A DNA stretch of 64,000 nucleotides from Saxidomus purpurata (Eukaryota; Mollusca; Bivalvia; Venerida; Veneridae). The notes beneath the pieces are model-generated. The model did not search any database. It had not been told where the DNA came from and saw only the letters and a program-made list of their open reading frames with translations. Below, one piece after another: positions 45,001 through 51,000 of this stretch; the first letter of the stretch is position 1; each line of letters opens with the position of its first letter. The position numbers and the translations under genes are program-made. The DNA is taken from positions 35,769,337 through 35,833,336 of the forward strand of contig JAFMSR010000014.1 in the NCBI GenBank assembly GCA_022818135.1. Direction: 5' to 3'.

Positions 45001-48000
45001 CTAATTCAAAGTTGATATTGTTTCAACAATGGGAACCAGCAGGATCGCTTGTTTGCTAACTCATGGTCTCATTAATTGACTTGGGAGTTAAAAAATTGTG
45101 AACTTGTTGTCTTGCGAATTCAACCAATTTACATTATTAAGTTTGACCTGTATGTGATCAGTGTTATTATTGAGGAAATGTCCACATTAAATTTCTGTCT
45201 GTGAACTGCCTACCAATTTGTTGCTTTGTTCAAGATTTTTTGTTTCCATTAATAACTTTCTGTCCAATTTTAGTTTGTTCAGGATATTGTTTGGTAAACT
45301 TTGATCTTGAACTGTGGCGTTCTGATCTATGTAGTACAGAGGACTTAAAGGTCCTTTTTTACACAGCAGGATGGAGCGTGTAGATATACACGGGATATTT
45401 TCAAGTGTAGGAACTGGTGGCATACTAGGATGCGTGTAGATACCTGTCTTGTAATATGCCCAGCGGGCTTCAAAAAGTAATTTTGCATACTCGTACAGCC
45501 AAATATCTTGTGGCATTAGGCCTGTTAATATAAGAGTTTCATTTTCTGTTGCTCTAGGATATCTGTTTACGTTTGATCTTGGCAAAATGATTTTCTCTGT
45601 TAATCCTAGCTGATACTGCAGTAATTCCAATGACCTCTCCGAGTCCTCTATAATTCCGAACCAGAATGTACTCTCTAATCGTTTCGCAGCTAAAAGAGGC
45701 ACATGTCTCTTATATTTAACGATATCCGCTCACGCGATGGTACTTGTCCTTTTGGGATTCTTACCCAGTTAGCAATGTGCTTTCCTGTAAGCCATAGCAC
45801 AGAAGCTTGACCATCCTGCCAGCAGTCTCTTGTTTCCAGCATCGCTTTGGGATCATGCAGGTATATTGATAATGAACCATGACTCAGCTTGTTGTTAAAC
45901 CGTCTTCTCATAAAGTAGTAGTGTGAGACAGCCCGTGCTACTGGTTCGCGTAAAAGTACAACAACATTTGCTTTAGTAATGCCATCAATATATGACCAGT
46001 CAAAATGCCTGTATCCAACATATTTTCCTTTAATGTCTCTTACGATAGGTGCCACTGCCCTTTCAAACGATGTACCTCCATTTTTACTAATATGCAGGAA
46101 TACGATTGGTCGTTGTTTGTCGAATTTCGGCAGTGTGAAATTGGCTGATAACGTAACATTGAGAGCCGTTAAAACTTTGGGTTGTGAACTGTTATGTCTG
46201 TCATTTGCTGCTGAATTATTTGAATTAAATTCGTAAAGTTTGTTTTCAAAAGGTGTTGCAATATTCCTTGAAGTATTGTATATAACCTTCTTTCTGAATT
46301 GTTCCGTTTTGACGTGTAGTGATATTTCAACTAAGTGGTTATGTAAAGCAAGTGTTAGCGACATATAGAAAGGAATACAAAAAAATAACAACCTACGGAG
46401 ACACGTTCTAGACATTGAGGTTATAATAAGATTTAACTGTCATTCATAAATGCTGTCCAACACTGATCCTCACTTGCAGGTCTTAGTCTTCTTGTTGTTT
46501 TCATGAATTAAATTAACGTGCACAATAAAAATGATAAACATCCACAATTGCATTTGAAGTGCATCATGTTAGCAAAATGCCAAAATTTATTACATATCAC
46601 ATCATTCATATCATAATTTATCTCCCTATAAATTTTATTCAACAAAAACAAACTGTTTTAAACAGAAATATTGATATATTATATACAACACTTCCACGTA
46701 AAATAGTGATAGCAAATTGCATCTACCTATTGAACTAAATATATCATAGTAAATAAATTCAGCTGAAGATTTTATCAGATAGAATATTAAATGATATTCT
46801 TTGCATTTATAAAATTAATAACTGATCTTTGCTTCTTTTGAATTAATTTATTCAGTTTTGACTAAATATATTGGATAAAAATACTACAACATCTGTATGT
46901 GTAAAGCTGATTAGAGTTTATATCTACTGTTGAATAATTCGGTTTATTATACCACAGAACAGTTGAGTGAACTTGCTGTCTTTTTAAAAGGTCTGTGCAT
47001 GCATGGTCTTTCATGAAACTTCATTGAAAGATGCTATATGTAAAGCCATTAAATCTTTAAAGCTATGTCTAAAATCTTTTAAAATTCAATCCAGATTTTA
47101 TTTATGACAAACAGGGAAAGGGCAATAGATTAACAATTACTCTCCTAAATGTCTAAATGGACTTGTCGATCTTTCAAATTCGACAGTACCATTAATTGTT
47201 GAAAAGTGTGTTCTTTGAAAATTTACTGACTGAATAGTAGAAGCGCACAAATGTTCAGGCAGATCATGATCTACATTGGAAAACATTCTTGATAAAACTA
47301 ATGGTTTTTTTCTATGCATATTCTAAACATAAACAGTATATTTCAATATTAACATCTAATAAAAATCAGCTTATTAAATTTAGTACAAAAAAAAGAGTCA
47401 CATACTATAAATCTATGAGAAAAGGAAGCAGACAAGGTACACACTGGAGCTTAGATATTATTTTATACAAGACAAGGCTTTTGTCTACTGGAAGAGTAAA
47501 GGATAACATACACATCATGTATACATACACAAAACACAGAACAAACACACATATAAGTCATAAGTTGAATCCGAGGTTACCGCATACCTGAAATACATGT
47601 ATTTTGGTAACTGGTCTGCCAGGTTTAAACCAGTTTGTAGCATTCCAACCTTTCTCAGCTTAGAGGAACATCTTATTGGCTACATGTAGTTTGATTGGTT
47701 TATATTTATCTCTAGAAGAAAAGTTTTGGACATGCAATTGCAAATAAAATTGTGCAATTCTGCCTTGCTTCATATTTTGTCTAGCAGAATAACTAACTGC
47801 CTGGCACAATATGTGCAATGGTCTGCTCCTAAATGAAAATTTATGAGGTTCAGAAGTGAACTGGCAGATTTTCCAATTACTAGAAACTCTCAGAATTGCA
47901 CATATTTGATGTTTTATGTCTTTTCCTTATGTCATAAAATATGTGACTCTTAGAAGATAAATATATCTTTCTAGAATTTGAAATGTAGTTTTTTAGCAAA

Positions 48001-51000
48001 GCAATCTTAGGATGCCCTGAAGTTATATGTTAAGCTCAAATAAATAATAGAAACTATTAAGTTCTAAAAATAATCACAGGTTTCAAGAAAAAAAAGAGAC
48101 GTTTGTAACAGATGATAATACCTTTCAATGAATAACCATGTTTATTTTAAGAAAGATGTTTCGCACTGCTTGAAACATACAGTTTGGAATAAGTATTTTA
48201 GTTTCATTTCTATAGTATATAGCGAATTTTTTTTCTAACTACCCTTGTCAAAAATTTACGATAAATTAACATATTTCATAAGGATTATTTTCATTGCTGT
48301 CTGCTAACAACAGAATGCCAATCAATATGAGTTACTCTTTAGATGTTTTATATGCTAAATCTTTGATTTTGTATGGTATAAGATATTCTTACTGGACCAC
48401 AATCAAAGGGTAATGTTATAGCTTTAGAAAATGTTATGGTAATTACAGTTAAGTTTGACTGTCTAAGGATCACCTGATATTAGAAGTGCGCTCTTCATTA
48501 AGACCAAATAGTTAACAAAATGGTCAGTTTCATAGAACAGGATTTTCAGATGAAAAGAGCAATTCAGTAATAAGAGTGACTAAGTGGTCGGAATGGTGGT
48601 CTTAAAACAGGCACTTTACTGTAAATAGATTTGAGAATATCAAACACTCTCTGATAAGTGTTTTTGTTCTGTTGCAATTGACATAGAAGTAGATCCGTAA
48701 CTACTTTTAAGCCTTTTTTGTACTCATTTTCTTGTCCAATTTATGAAACAAATGTTGTTGTTTTGTAGGGACCAGATCTAAAAGAAGGGGTCTAGATGAA
48801 ACAGGCGCTTGTTCCAATTATGTTGAAACAGAACAGGTTTGTTTGATACAGATTTCTATAAAGTTCAGCCTATAATTTTTTGTGCCATTAGTGCATGGGG
48901 CTTCTTCATTTAACTAGAATTTTAGAAGACAGGTTATGGATACAGGAACCTATTTGTTGCTTTGCATCTAGTAAAGCTGCCTTAATATTTTTGTTTCAGA
49001 TTAATATTTTAAGTCTTAAAGTTGGCATTGCTATATTTGACTTGCCAACATTGTAATAATTGAGCTGTGTTTCTGCTATATCTGGATAAAAACCACTTTA
49101 ACCTTTCTACAATCTGATGAAAAGTTCAGCTTAACTTGTTTTACTTAGTTTATTATTATTCCCAATAGAAGAGCTAATTCTGGTCTTAATCAGAAATCTC
49201 ATTCCACATGCAGTATTAATTGAACTGGTTTCTTGAGGGTCGCTCAGAGATTGTGGAAGACATACGAAATCGATATTCGGATTTTCGCAAAGTGTTCAGC
49301 AAGCTTTTACATTAATCAGAATAAAAAACTGCCTAATGTGCCAGGGTGAGCTATTAAGATCAATCAGCATCCATCTTTCATCCGTCCGTCCACCATTTCC
49401 TTCAAACAACATCTCTGAAAGCATTGGGCCAATGTTGATGAATCTTTGAAGGGATGTTTCTTGCATGATTAAGCTCTATCAAAGTTTTTAAAAAAAATCC
49501 ATTCCATGCAGAACTCTGGTTGCTAGGGCAACAAATAGGAAAATTTTACAAATCTTCTTCTCTGAAACTGTAATGGCTAGAGCTTAGATGATTAGCATGT
49601 AGCATTGCCTAGTGGACCTTTACCAAGATTGTTCAATTCATGACCCTCATTTGAAAATTGACCCTGCCGGAGGTCACTTAATTTAATATAGGCCTATATA
49701 GGGGAAACTTAAAAAATCTTGTCTAGAACTATGAGGTATAGAGCTAAGATATATAGAGCTCATGAAGCATTGCCTAAAGAATCTCTTTCAAGATTGTTCA
49801 AATCATAAGCTGCGGGTGAAAATTGACCCTGCCGGGGTGGGTGGGGTGGGGGGGGGGTCTTTGATTTTGCATAGTTTCAAATAGGGAAAACATCAAAATT
49901 CTTCTTGTGTAGCATTATGTTGTGAACCTCTAGAAGATTGCTCAAATCATGACCCCCCCCCCCCCCCTCCCCCGGTTAAGATTGACCCTTTCTGCTATTG
50001 GTGACCTTGTATTATAGCCAATGGTAGTTAGGTGAGCGACATAGGGCCATCTTGGGTCTCTTTGTTCAACTTAGATGAGCACTTTAGAATCAACTTGCAA
50101 AAACAAATCAAAGTATTTTATAAACTTTTATTATTTCTATTGAATGTAATAGTCAGGTTGGTTTTGTACAGTTTCATTGACATTAATGTTTGCTCTAGAC
50201 ACAATTTCTGGTCATTCACCTGATAATGTTGTCAATAAATATTCAGGCAGTAGTGGTGAATGAATAGACTAGAATAAATCAGGTTTAATGTTCCCCATTT
50301 CACTGTTTAATGTGCACCATGCCTTTGAGGAGTTTTAAGTAAGGATCTTTCATTAAATTGCTGCCAAAATATTTTTGCTTTGACATAACAGTTTAAGTAT
50401 GACTATTGACTTTGCACACAGAGTATGTTCTAATATATTAATATAAGCATATACTGGTTAGACAATGAGGTAACCAAGGGCGGCAATTTTTACAATAGAG
50501 AGTACCCTAATTTCTGACAGAGTTATCTGCTTGTTTTCTCCTCTTTATCTGTTGTAGGGTTTTATATTAAACTAAAAAGGTAAAACAACAAGTATTCTGA
50601 AATTTGCCAACCCAAAATAAATTTACATTCCTGGTTCAATTGTTTCTAAAAGCCAATTATGTGATGTCAATGTTGACGAAAGAACGAAAAGCATGAAACA
50701 TGCATGTTTTGGTGGACAGATAGTTTCTCTCTTTCTCTTAGATAAATAATCACATTTTCATTGAGCTGTTGATTGACATCAGACGATCAACAACAATAAC
50801 AAAATCAAGTGTTTTAAAACAGTGTCCAAAACTAAGGTTCTCTGAATTAAAGGACCTTAACCAGTACAACTTTGAGAAAACATTACAGTATTTTTATTGA
50901 GAGTTTGTTGGGAAATGAATTTAGTGCAGATGCAAAAGTGCAAAGTGCAGTTTGTAGTGTGCATGGATTTGTGATTGTTAGGGAGAATAATGCCCAATGA

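Larger units (their letters stand above)
42734..48768 (+). other. INPP5F intron 7
   Basis: 6.0 kb. Contains a minus-strand tRNA-like piece (about 42780-42985), a local duplication (43799-44370), the nested sulfotransferase gene on the opposite strand (45187-46415) and a dispersed repeat (47145-47290). Otherwise AT-rich. Confidence 0.85.

Noticed and set aside
45690..45735. Programmed -1 ribosomal frameshift joining the two sulfotransferase frames
   Set aside because: No X-XXY-YYZ slippery heptamer in the overlap and no such mechanism known for this family. A deletion or sequencing error is simpler.
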